Assembly (NCBI GenBank): GCA_021299875.1
Contig: JAJTEW010000008.1
Coordinates: forward strand, 62,001-126,000
Direction of reading: 5' to 3'
Length of the DNA: 64,000 bases
Source: Comamonadaceae bacterium
GTDB taxonomy: Bacteria > Pseudomonadota > Gammaproteobacteria > Burkholderiales > Burkholderiaceae_C
The position numbers and the translations under genes were made by a program. How positions within the stretch are numbered: the stretch's first letter is position 1; each line of letters starts with the position of its first letter. The notes under the pieces are model-generated. The model made no database searches. It was not told the origin of the DNA and saw nothing but the letters and a program-made list of their open reading frames with translations. This document shows positions 54,259-64,000 of the stretch, one piece after another.

Positions 54259-55368
54259 ATGTTATTCCATTCCTCCCTACGCAAAGACTTGGCGCGCAAC
54301 TTTGGTGCGACGCTCTTGATCCTCGTGACCATTGTCATGACGATCACATTGATCCGCACCCTGGGCCAAGCCAGCCGGGGCAGCGTGAACCCGTCGGAGG
54401 TGTTGTTGGTCATGGGCTTCAGTGTCTTGGGTCAAATGACCACCATCATCACGCTCAGCCTGTTCATTGCCAGTGTGGCCACATTGACCCGCATGTATGG
54501 TGAAAGCGAGATGGTCATCTGGTTTGCCAGCGGACAAGGTTTAGGCCAGTTCATACGCCCCCTGTTGCGTTTTGCTTGGCCGATTTTTGTCGTGATCGGT
54601 CTGTTGTCCCTGTTTGTCTGGCCCTGGAGCCATCAACAAATTCAAGACCTGCGTCAACGTTATGAAAAAAGAAACGATGTAGAGCGCATTGCACCGGGCC
54701 AGTTTCAAGAATCAGCGGGGGGCAACCGCGTGTTTTTCATTGACAAAGACAGTCCCAGCCAAGACTGGGGCCATAACGTTTTTGTCTCCAGCCGAGACGG
54801 TCGATTGGAAAGCGTGACCACCGCATCCCAGGGGCGCATCGAGTTTGTGGGGCCAGACCGCTTTTTGTTCTTAGAAAATGGCCAACAATGGCTGACCCAT
54901 CTGGACACCGGTGAGACCCGTTTGACCCAGTTTGAGCGCTACCAGTTGTTGATCGATACCAACTCAGCGCCCGTGGGTGGCTTGCTCAACAGCCGCCAAA
55001 GCACCACCTTGCAACTGATCCAGCAACCCAACCCCAACAACCAAGCAGAATTGTCTTGGCGAGTGGGCTTGGTGTTCACCGCGGTCAACATGGTTCTTTT
55101 GGCGCTGGCCCTGTCTGCTGTGAACCCCCGAGTGGGCCGCAGTTACCACCTGGGTTTGGCCCTGTTTGTGTTTGTGGCCTATTACAACCTGATGAACGTC
55201 GGTCAAAGCTGGATCAGCGCTGGCCGGGTGGGTGCCCTGAGCTTTGTTTTTGGCTTGCATGGTGGTGTATTGGCCATTTCTTTGATGTGGCTGTATTGGC
55301 GGCACATGAATTGGAGTTGGCGCAACGGGCTGCCAGCGTTGCGCCCCGCACAGAGGAGCGCATCATGA
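54259..55368 (+). CDS. lptF: LPS export ABC transporter permease LptF
   Basis: A 369-residue inner-membrane permease from ATG 54259 (MLFHSSLRKDLARNFG). Three N-terminal transmembrane segments, including ATLLILVTIVMTITLIRTLGQ and EVLLVMGFSVLGQMTTIITLSLFIASVATL, precede a periplasmic jellyroll domain (about 135-260). Three further membrane segments follow to the C-terminus. With LptG and LptB2 it extracts lipopolysaccharide from the inner membrane. The jellyroll joins the periplasmic LptC-LptA bridge. Its stop overlaps the lptG start by ATGA. Confidence 0.93.
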   Translation: MLFHSSLRKDLARNFGATLLILVTIVMTITLIRTLGQASRGSVNPSEVLLVMGFSVLGQMTTIITLSLFIASVATLTRMYGESEMVIWFASGQGLGQFIRPLLRFAWPIFVVIGLLSLFVWPWSHQQIQDLRQRYEKRNDVERIAPGQFQESAGGNRVFFIDKDSPSQDWGHNVFVSSRDGRLESVTTASQGRIEFVGPDRFLFLENGQQWLTHLDTGETRLTQFERYQLLIDTNSAPVGGLLNSRQSTTLQLIQQPNPNNQAELSWRVGLVFTAVNMVLLALALSAVNPRVGRSYHLGLALFVFVAYYNLMNVGQSWISAGRVGALSFVFGLHGGVLAISLMWLYWRHMNWSWRNGLPALRPAQRSAS

Positions 55369-56471
55369 AAACCGTGCGTCGCTTGTTATTTGGCGAAATC
55401 ATCCGGGCCGTGGTATTTGTGGCAGTGGGCTTTCTTGCGCTTTTTTTGTTTTTTGACATGGTGGACGAGCTCCAGTCGCTGTCCCGATTTGGCGGCCAAG
55501 GCTACCTGCTGCAGCACGCACTGCTTTATATCTCGCTCAAAATCCCCTCTCACCTCTATGAGTTGTTGCCCATCTCGGTCTTGATTGGCAGCATTTTTGT
55601 GATGGCTCGTTTGGCCCAAAGTTCAGAATTCACCATTTTGCGAACGGGTGGACTGGAGCCTTGGATGGCCCTGAACTCACTGCTCAAACTGGGCCTGATT
55701 TTTGTGGGATTGACCTTCTTTTTTGGCGATTACGCAGCCCCTTGGGCCGAGCGACAAGCCCAGAAAATCAAAGCCCCTTACGAAGGTCAACTGACTTTGG
55801 GTCAAACCGGCGCATGGCTGCGCGAAAAACAAGGGCCCCAACAGTACGCTGTGAATGTCCGACGCTTCAACGGCATCGACCAGATGGAAGAGGTGCGCAT
55901 CCACGCATTCAATGAGCGCGGTCAACTGCTGGCCATCACGCATGCACACAAGGCTCAAATACAGTCGGGTCGATGGCAGCTCCAACAGGTGGACAGCAAG
56001 TCCATTTTGTCACCCAGTCCCCAGCAGCCAGCTCAGTTCAGCGCCGTTAAACGGGACAACATGGACTGGCCCACCAGCATCAGTGCCGACATGGTGGCAG
56101 CCGCCTTGCTCAGCCCGGACCGCATGAGCACTTGGGAACTGTTTGGCTACATGAGGCATCTGTCGGTGAACAACCAAAACGCCCAACGCTACGAAATCGA
56201 ATTTTGGCGAAAGGTGTTCTACCCCTTGAGTTGCTTGGTCATGCTGGTCTTGGCTCTGCCTTTTGCCTATTTGCACTTTCGCTCTGGCCAAATTGCCGGT
56301 CACGTGTTTGGTGGTGTGTTGGCGGGCATCAGCTTTGCACTGCTGAACAACTTGTTCAGCTTCATTGGACATTTGCAAAACTGGCAACCGCTGCTGACCT
56401 CCGCCGCGCCGGGTCTTTTGTACAGTGCTGTTTCTTTGGCTGCGTTTTGGTGGATGGTGCTTCGGCGATGA
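55365..56471 (+). CDS. lptG: LPS export ABC transporter permease LptG
   Basis: A 368-residue partner of LptF beginning MKTVRRLLFGEIIRAVVFVAVGFLALFLFFDMVDEL. The segment SLKIPSHLYELLPISVLIGSIFVMARLAQSSEFTILRTGGLEP is the YjgP/YjgQ family hallmark and contains the coupling helix for LptB. A periplasmic jellyroll (about 125-265) is followed by three C-terminal membrane spans (SCLVMLVLALPFAYLHF to LLYSAVSLAAFWWMVL). It has GAGGAG upstream inside lptF. Its stop overlaps the cbiX start by ATGA. Confidence 0.94.
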   Translation: MKTVRRLLFGEIIRAVVFVAVGFLALFLFFDMVDELQSLSRFGGQGYLLQHALLYISLKIPSHLYELLPISVLIGSIFVMARLAQSSEFTILRTGGLEPWMALNSLLKLGLIFVGLTFFFGDYAAPWAERQAQKIKAPYEGQLTLGQTGAWLREKQGPQQYAVNVRRFNGIDQMEEVRIHAFNERGQLLAITHAHKAQIQSGRWQLQQVDSKSILSPSPQQPAQFSAVKRDNMDWPTSISADMVAAALLSPDRMSTWELFGYMRHLSVNNQNAQRYEIEFWRKVFYPLSCLVMLVLALPFAYLHFRSGQIAGHVFGGVLAGISFALLNNLFSFIGHLQNWQPLLTSAAPGLLYSAVSLAAFWWMVLRR

Positions 56472-56869
56472 ATCCTTCTTTTGACTCGGGCACCGGGGTG
56501 GTGCTGTTTGCCCATGGCTCGCGCGACCCCCTTTGGCGTTTGCCGATTGACGCCGTTGCCCAGAACATGGCCTCGCAATGGCCCAACTTGCCCGTGGCTG
56601 TGGCTTTTCTGGAATTGACCCAGCCGAATCTGCCCAGCACCATCGAGCAAATGATGAAACAAGGTTTGTCGCATGTGCGCATCGTTCCCATGTTTTTGGG
56701 CGTGGGTCGGCACGCGCGCGAGGATTTACCGGAAATTGTGCGGGGTTTGACCGAGGCTTATCCGCAGATGCGTTTCGAATTGGTGCCCGCCATTGGCGAA
56801 CACCCCGCCATGACGGCGCTCATGGCCCAGATTGCTGCCGGACACTTGGCCAGTCAAATAGACAGATAA
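56468..56869 (+). CDS. cbiX: Short CbiX-type sirohydrochlorin chelatase
   Basis: A 133-residue single-domain CbiX (CbiXS/SirB-like half chelatase, acting as a dimer). VVLFAHGSRDPLWRLP carries the N-terminal metal-binding His. AVAFLELTQPNLPSTIEQMMKQGLSHVRIVPMFLGVGRHAREDLPEIV contains the second His-rich segment. It inserts Fe or Co into sirohydrochlorin, giving siroheme or a cobalamin precursor. It is translationally coupled to lptG by ATGA yet followed at once by cysB, so in this organism it probably serves siroheme for sulfite reductase; that functional link is inference. Confidence 0.9.
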   Translation: MNPSFDSGTGVVLFAHGSRDPLWRLPIDAVAQNMASQWPNLPVAVAFLELTQPNLPSTIEQMMKQGLSHVRIVPMFLGVGRHAREDLPEIVRGLTEAYPQMRFELVPAIGEHPAMTALMAQIAAGHLASQIDR

Positions 56870-56905
56870 AGCATAATTCAGACAAAGCATATAACGATAA
56901 GCATA
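56869..56905 (+). promoter_or_regulatory. Triple AAGCATA repeat in the cysB promoter region
   Basis: AAGCATA occurs at 56869-56875, 56885-56891 and 56899-56905, with start-to-start spacings of 16 and 14 bases in an AT-rich stretch. The last copy overlaps the A of the cysB start codon. Phased repeats like these are a usual layout for LysR-type autoregulator sites. Confidence 0.5.
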
Positions 56906-57846
56906 TGAATCTGCACCAATTTCGATTTGTCCAAGAAGCCGCTCGCCGCAACCTGAATTTGACTGAAACCGCCAAGGCGCTGCACACCTCGCAACCTGGC
57001 GTGTCCAAGGCCATCATCGAGTTGGAAGATGAATTGGGCATCGAGATCTTTGCGCGTCATGGCAAACGGCTCAAGCGCATCACCGAGCCCGGCCAACACG
57101 TGTTGCAAAGCATCGAGTTGATCCTGCGCGAGGTGAACAACCTGAAAAAAATTGGTGAGCAATTCAGCGCTCAAGACAGCGGCACCTTGTCCATCGCCAC
57201 GACCCACACCCAAGCGCGTTATGTGTTGCCCCTGCCTGTGGCCAAATTGCGAGAAAAATACCCCCAAGTCAACATCAGCCTGCACCAAGGTGCGCCCGAC
57301 CAAGTGGCCAAAATGCTGTTGGACGATACGGCAGAAATCGGCATCGCCACCGAGTCTTTGTCGTCTTACGAGGACTTGGTCACCCTGCCTTGCTACGAAT
57401 GGCAACACGTGCTGGTGTTGCCCTTGGACCATCCCTTGACGGCCAAAGCCCATTTGTCCTTAGAGGACATCGCCAGCGAACCCCTGATCACCTACCACCC
57501 CTCGTTCACGGGTCGCAGCCGGATTGACCAAGCATTTGCAGCCAAAAAAATCTCGCCCCGCATTGCCCTCGAGGCGATTGACTCGGACGTCATCAAAACT
57601 TATGTGCGCCTAGGCCTGGGCATCGGCATCGTGGCCGAGATGGCCGTCAAGGATGACCCCATCAAAGACCTGGCGGTACGGCCACTGGGTGCTTTGCTGG
57701 GCATGAACGTGGCCCGTGTGGCCTTCAAGCGGGGTGCGTATCTGCGCCAATTTGTCTACCAATTTGCCGAAATGCTGAGCGACCGACTGACTGCACCTTT
57801 GGTCGCGCGGGCCATGATCGGCCAAGTCAACGATTACGAACTTTGA
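56905..57846 (+). CDS. cysB: LysR-type regulator CysB (sulfur assimilation)
   Basis: A 313-residue LysR-type regulator of the CysB/Cbl branch. The N-terminal winged helix reads MNLHQFRFVQEAARRNLNLTETAKALHTSQPGVSKAIIELEDELGIEIF, with TSQPGVSKAI as the CysB-type recognition helix. The effector domain begins about residue 92 (GTLSIATTHTQARYVLP) and has TESLSSYEDLV and TYHPSFTGRSRIDQAF in the sulfate/O-acetylserine pocket. It activates cysteine biosynthesis genes when sulfur is scarce. It starts 35 bases after cbiX, with a triple AAGCATA repeat before the ATG. The sulfur genes it controls are outside this window. Confidence 0.93.
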   Translation: MNLHQFRFVQEAARRNLNLTETAKALHTSQPGVSKAIIELEDELGIEIFARHGKRLKRITEPGQHVLQSIELILREVNNLKKIGEQFSAQDSGTLSIATTHTQARYVLPLPVAKLREKYPQVNISLHQGAPDQVAKMLLDDTAEIGIATESLSSYEDLVTLPCYEWQHVLVLPLDHPLTAKAHLSLEDIASEPLITYHPSFTGRSRIDQAFAAKKISPRIALEAIDSDVIKTYVRLGLGIGIVAEMAVKDDPIKDLAVRPLGALLGMNVARVAFKRGAYLRQFVYQFAEMLSDRLTAPLVARAMIGQVNDYEL

Positions 57847-57853
57847 ATCTGCC

Positions 57854-59023
57854 ATGAACGCACGCACACCTGCCATCGTCTCCAAAGCGCCCCACATGGG
57901 CACCACCATCTTCACCGTGATGTCGGCCTTGGCCGCAGAGAAAAATGCGGTCAATCTGGGGCAAGGCTTTCCAGACTTTCACTGCGACCCTCGCCTTCCG
58001 TCTTTGGTCAACGACGCCATGCGCGAAGGCCTGAACCAATACCCGCCCATGACGGGTGTGGCCCCCTTGCGCGAGGCGGTGTCGCGCAAGATTCAAACCC
58101 TGTACGGCCGGCACTATGACCCTGTCAAAGAAATCACGGTCACCGCTGGAGCGACCCAGGCCATCTTGACCATTGTGTTGGCCATCGTGCACCCGGGTGA
58201 CGAGGTGATCGTGCTCGAGCCTTGTTATGACAGCTATGTGCCCAACATCGAGTTGGCTGGCGGCGTGGTGGTCCGTGTGCCGCTCACCCCAGGCACTTTC
58301 CGTCCCGACTTTGACAAAATCCGTGCCGCCATCACGTCCAAAACCCGGGCCATCCTGATCAACTCGCCACACAACCCCAGCGGCATGATCTGGTCCCAGC
58401 AAGACATGCTCACGCTGCAAGAAATTTTGGCGCCCACCCACATCGTATTGATCAGCGATGAGGTTTACGAGCACATGGTTTACGCCCCCCATCAGCATTG
58501 GAGTGCTGCCCACTTTGACGGTCTGGCTGCCCGCGCCTTCATCGTCTCCAGTTTTGGCAAAACCTACCATGTGACGGGCTGGAAGATCGGGACTGTGGCA
58601 GCGCCTGCGGCCTATACCGACGAGTTTCGCAAAGTGCACCAATTCAACGTGTTCACCGTCAATACGCCCATGCAGCACGCTTTGGCCCGATTCATGGCTG
58701 ACCCGGCACCCTACTTGGAACTGCCCGCTTTTTACCAACGCAAGCGTGATTTGTTCCGTGCGGGCCTAGCGAAAACCCATTTCAAGCTGTTGCCTGGCGA
58801 GGGCACTTACTTCCAGTGTGTGGACATCTCGGGTTTGAAAGTGCCCGAAAAAAATCTGAGTGAGGCTGATTTTTGCAAATGGCTGACCACCGACATCGGT
58901 GTGGCCGCGATTCCGTTGTCGGCTTTTTATGGCGACGGTTTTGACCAAAAAGTGATTCGCTTTTGTTTTGCCAAACAAGACGACACCTTGTTGGTCGCTC
59001 TGGACAAGCTCAAGGGCCTTTGA
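57854..59023 (+). CDS. PLP-dependent aminotransferase, methionine aminotransferase (YbdL) type
   Basis: A 389-residue class I aminotransferase. VNLGQGFPDFHCDPRL, NQYPPMTGVAPLREAV and INSPHNPSGMIW are subfamily marks. The Schiff-base Lys is K236 in SFGKTYHVTGWKIG and the carboxylate-binding Arg is in IRFCFAKQ. YbdL/MtnE-type enzymes use methionine and aromatic amino acids with 2-oxo acids such as 2-oxo-4-methylthiobutyrate. It begins 7 bases after cysB, which supports a link to sulfur amino-acid metabolism. The exact amino donor is not provable from sequence. Confidence 0.9.
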   Translation: MNARTPAIVSKAPHMGTTIFTVMSALAAEKNAVNLGQGFPDFHCDPRLPSLVNDAMREGLNQYPPMTGVAPLREAVSRKIQTLYGRHYDPVKEITVTAGATQAILTIVLAIVHPGDEVIVLEPCYDSYVPNIELAGGVVVRVPLTPGTFRPDFDKIRAAITSKTRAILINSPHNPSGMIWSQQDMLTLQEILAPTHIVLISDEVYEHMVYAPHQHWSAAHFDGLAARAFIVSSFGKTYHVTGWKIGTVAAPAAYTDEFRKVHQFNVFTVNTPMQHALARFMADPAPYLELPAFYQRKRDLFRAGLAKTHFKLLPGEGTYFQCVDISGLKVPEKNLSEADFCKWLTTDIGVAAIPLSAFYGDGFDQKVIRFCFAKQDDTLLVALDKLKGL

Positions 59024-59046
59024 AGCTGGGTGCTGACGCTTTGAGC

Positions 59047-60096
59047 ATGCAGATCCGGTTCATGTTTTTGGGCCTATTTTTGCTGTCTGCCTGGGCTTTT
59101 CTCGGCTTGACCGCCTGCTCGTCCAGTTCCGGGCAAATCGCTACTTTGCCCGAGCGCGATCATGCACTCAGCGTCAGCGCTCCTGCACCGCAGCCAGTTC
59201 AGTTCGACCTGACCGATGGGCAAAGTTTGGCCGGGCGCGTTTGGCCACACACCCATCCTCGACACATCGTGCTGGGCGTGCATGGCTTCAACGACTACAG
59301 CAAGGCTTTTGAGCCGCTGGCACAGCACCTGAGAAGCGAAATGGCGGCCACGGTCTATGCCTATGACCATCGCGGATTTGGGGCCAACCCCTCTCCCGGC
59401 ATCTGGCCGGGCGCTGACCCGCTGTTGGCCGACCTGCGGCAAATCGCCACACAATTGCGCCAGCGCCATGCGGGTTTGCCTTTCACGGTGGTGGGCGAAA
59501 GCATGGGCGGCGCCCTGGTGTGGGTGGCGGCCTCTGAGCCGCCCGGCCTGCTGGCAGACCAATTGGCCCTCAAAGCCCCTGCCGTTTGGGGCGCCAACAG
59601 CATGCCCTGGTACCAAAGGCTGAGCTTAAAAGTCATGAACGCCGTGGCGCCCGACATGAGCCTGACTGGCCGAGGCGTTCAGTCGCTGGGCATTTTCCCC
59701 ACCAACGACCCCGAAGTTTCGCGCGATCTCAGCCGCGATCCGCTTTTTATCAAAGCCACCCGCATCAGCAGCTTGGCCGGTGTGACCGAGCTCATGGGCC
59801 GGGCCCAGGCCCTGAGCAGCCCACCACCGCAGCGCAGTTTGGTGTTGTATGGCTTGCGCGACCGCATCATCCCGCCGCCTCCTGTCTGCGATTGGCTGAC
59901 GCACCTGAATGCCACTGGGGCTGCCAGCACCGAACTCGATTTTGTGGTGTATCCAGACGGTTGGCATCTTTTGACGCGCCAATTGCAAACCCGCGAAGTG
60001 CTGCTCGACATGCAACAGTGGATAGAAAAAATCCCCTTGACCCCAAGACAAAATGTGGCCCAAGCGCAAGAAACGGTCTGCGCCAAGCGGCCTTGA
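59047..60096 (+). CDS. Lipoprotein alpha/beta hydrolase (monoacylglycerol lipase-like)
   Basis: A 349-residue protein from ATG 59047. The signal MQIRFMFLGLFLLSAWAFLGLTAC has a lipobox with Cys24, so it is probably anchored in the periplasm or outer membrane. The serine-hydrolase core has VLGVHGFNDYSKAFEPLAQHL (oxyanion strand), AYDHRGFGANPSPG, the nucleophile in GESMGGALV (about residue 154), the Asp in YGLRDRIIPPPP and the His in YPDGWHLLTR. Order and spacing match monoacylglycerol lipase/lysophospholipase. It begins 23 bases after the aminotransferase. The natural substrate is unknown. Confidence 0.88.
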   Translation: MQIRFMFLGLFLLSAWAFLGLTACSSSSGQIATLPERDHALSVSAPAPQPVQFDLTDGQSLAGRVWPHTHPRHIVLGVHGFNDYSKAFEPLAQHLRSEMAATVYAYDHRGFGANPSPGIWPGADPLLADLRQIATQLRQRHAGLPFTVVGESMGGALVWVAASEPPGLLADQLALKAPAVWGANSMPWYQRLSLKVMNAVAPDMSLTGRGVQSLGIFPTNDPEVSRDLSRDPLFIKATRISSLAGVTELMGRAQALSSPPPQRSLVLYGLRDRIIPPPPVCDWLTHLNATGAASTELDFVVYPDGWHLLTRQLQTREVLLDMQQWIEKIPLTPRQNVAQAQETVCAKRP

Positions 60097-60136
60097 CGCT
60101 GAACCCTGAACTTTGAACTCTGAAGATTTCTCCCGC

Positions 60137-60388
60137 ATGCCCCCTCGACTGAGCATCGGCTTGCTTTTGTTGCGCCATCTGATGCCCAGCGCTTTTGCAC
60201 AGCGAATGCATGACAGCAGCAAACGGGCTCTCGGGCGGGTGGCAGCCGAGCATTTTTACAATGCAGCAGGTCAACAAGTGGGCCGAATCGATGGCGATCG
60301 CTTGTTCGACGGTTCTGGTGGCCAAATTGACCGTGCCGATGGGCTGCGCCGCATGCAAATGATTGTGTTCTTCTATTTTTTCATGTGA
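60137..60388 (+). CDS. Small protein resembling 4-fold beta flower domains
   Basis: An 83-residue protein from ATG 60137; a start 24 bases upstream is also open. A basic, helical N-terminal half (residues 1-35) leads into two short imperfect repeats, YNAAGQQVGRIDGDRLF and DGSGGQIDRADGLRRM, then the hydrophobic end MIVFFYFFM. Repeats of the form xNxxGxxVGRIDGDRLYD are typical of the small 4-fold beta-flower proteins, whose function is unknown. Assignment is by pattern only. It starts 40 bases after the lipoprotein hydrolase and ends 8 bases before def, so it probably shares their transcript. Confidence 0.65.
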   Translation: MPPRLSIGLLLLRHLMPSAFAQRMHDSSKRALGRVAAEHFYNAAGQQVGRIDGDRLFDGSGGQIDRADGLRRMQMIVFFYFFM

Positions 60389-60396
60389 GATGACCC

Positions 60397-60936
60397 ATGA
60401 CTGTTCGTGACATCCTCAAAATGGGCGATGCGCGTTTGTTGCGCATGGCAGAGCCCGTGCAAACCTTCAACACGCCCGAGCTGCACGCCTTGATCGCCGA
60501 CCTGCAAGACACCATGGCGGCCGTGAACGGCGCAGGCTTGGCCGCACCGCAAATTGGCGTGAACCTGCAACTGGTGATTTTTGGCAGCACGGCCATGAAC
60601 CCGCGCTACCCGGGCCGCCCGCAGGTGCCGCGCACGGTGCTGCTCAACCCGGTCATCACACCGCTGGGGGCTGAGGAAGAAGACGATTGGGAAGGCTGTT
60701 TGTCGGTGCCGGGCTTGCGCGGTGTGGTGCCGCGCTGGTCGCGTATCCGCTACAACGGTTTTGATGAAAAAGGATTGCCCATTGACCGCACCGTGGACGG
60801 ATTCCATGCCCGGGTGGTGCAGCACGAATGCGACCACCTGATCGGCAAGCTCTACCCCATGCGGGTACGCGATTTCACACGGTTTGGCTATACCGAAGTG
60901 CTGTTCCCCGACATCCGCGCAGCCGAGGACGATTGA
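60397..60936 (+). CDS. def: Peptide deformylase
   Basis: A 179-residue PDF that removes the N-formyl group from nascent proteins. The three motifs are complete: [10 protein letters not shown] (45-54), EGCLSVPG (99-106, metal-binding Cys101) and QHECDHL (142-148, His143 and His147 as ligands, Glu144 catalytic). It is of the longer betaproteobacterial type. GTGAGATGACCC lies before the ATG. It is convergent with ligA, the stops being one base apart. This copy is not in the usual fmt-def pair, so a second def may exist elsewhere. Confidence 0.95.
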   Translation: MTVRDILKMGDARLLRMAEPVQTFNTPELHALIADLQDTMAAVNGAGLAAPQIGVNLQLVIFGSTAMNPRYPGRPQVPRTVLLNPVITPLGAEEEDDWEGCLSVPGLRGVVPRWSRIRYNGFDEKGLPIDRTVDGFHARVVQHECDHLIGKLYPMRVRDFTRFGYTEVLFPDIRAAEDD

Positions 60937-60937
60937 A

Positions 60938-64000
<3,063 letters not shown>

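Overview
The window looks like ordinary chromosome from a betaproteobacterium of the Burkholderiales, most likely Comamonadaceae (Limnohabitans/Rhodoferax/Curvibacter type). This rests on gene content and order (map-glnD, smc-side zipA-ligA, pepA divergent from lptFG, a LivFGMHK transporter beside a beta-oxidation set), moderately high GC and protein flavour; no rRNA or other phylogenetic marker is present. I see no phage, transposon, integrase, CRISPR array or defence cassette. No gene-free stretch exceeds 300 bases. The longest is 6913-7158, which is strikingly AT-rich.

Layout. 1-747: an HSL-type hydrolase running off the left edge, divergent from an iron-type alcohol dehydrogenase (933-2069). 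2119-6912 (minus): tex, a patatin-like lipase, a DUF1330 protein and trhO, closely packed. 7159-7512: a small lipoprotein with an HExxH motif, closed by a strong terminator. 7567-24407 (minus): about 17 kb of co-directional catabolic genes. In transcription order these are an acyl-CoA ligase, an ABC importer (binding protein, LivH, LivM, LivG, LivF), then a FadJ-like bifunctional beta-oxidation enzyme, thiolase, acyl-CoA dehydrogenase, Dabb protein, SDR, hotdog thioesterase, MDR reductase, a GST-like protein and a second SDR. Together they can import, activate and beta-oxidise an unidentified carboxylic acid.

24528-30370 (plus): selO, msrB, yciB, a bolA-family gene, a parvulin and rlhA. 30382-38198 (minus): purL, a large SWIM/SNF2 helicase and a cystatin-like lipoprotein. 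purL is split by a one-base deletion near 35607-35610. 38396-41291 (minus): a tightly overlapped three-gene operon (GntR regulator, PhyH-family Fe(II)/2-oxoglutarate dioxygenase, SAF-domain dehydrogenase) with unknown substrate.

41452-45484 (plus): map, glnD and a flavin reductase. 45537-50277 (minus): a YgiQ-type radical SAM protein and a PLP amino-acid decarboxylase. 50475-50565: tRNA-Ser(GGA). 50679-54234 (minus): an orphan periplasmic binding protein, then pepA-holC-DUF2486-like. 54259-60936 (plus): lptF-lptG-cbiX, cysB, an aminotransferase, a lipoprotein hydrolase, a beta-flower-like small protein and def. 60938-64000 (minus): ligA and the 3' part of zipA.

The points most worth following up are the purL frameshift, the matched degenerate ATP site in LivF/LivG, the GntR-PhyH-SAF operon, the unknown substrate of the catabolic cluster, a G10 tract inside the crotonase active-site motif, a bacterial cystatin lipoprotein, and extended -10 promoters that nearly touch start codons (probable leaderless mRNAs).
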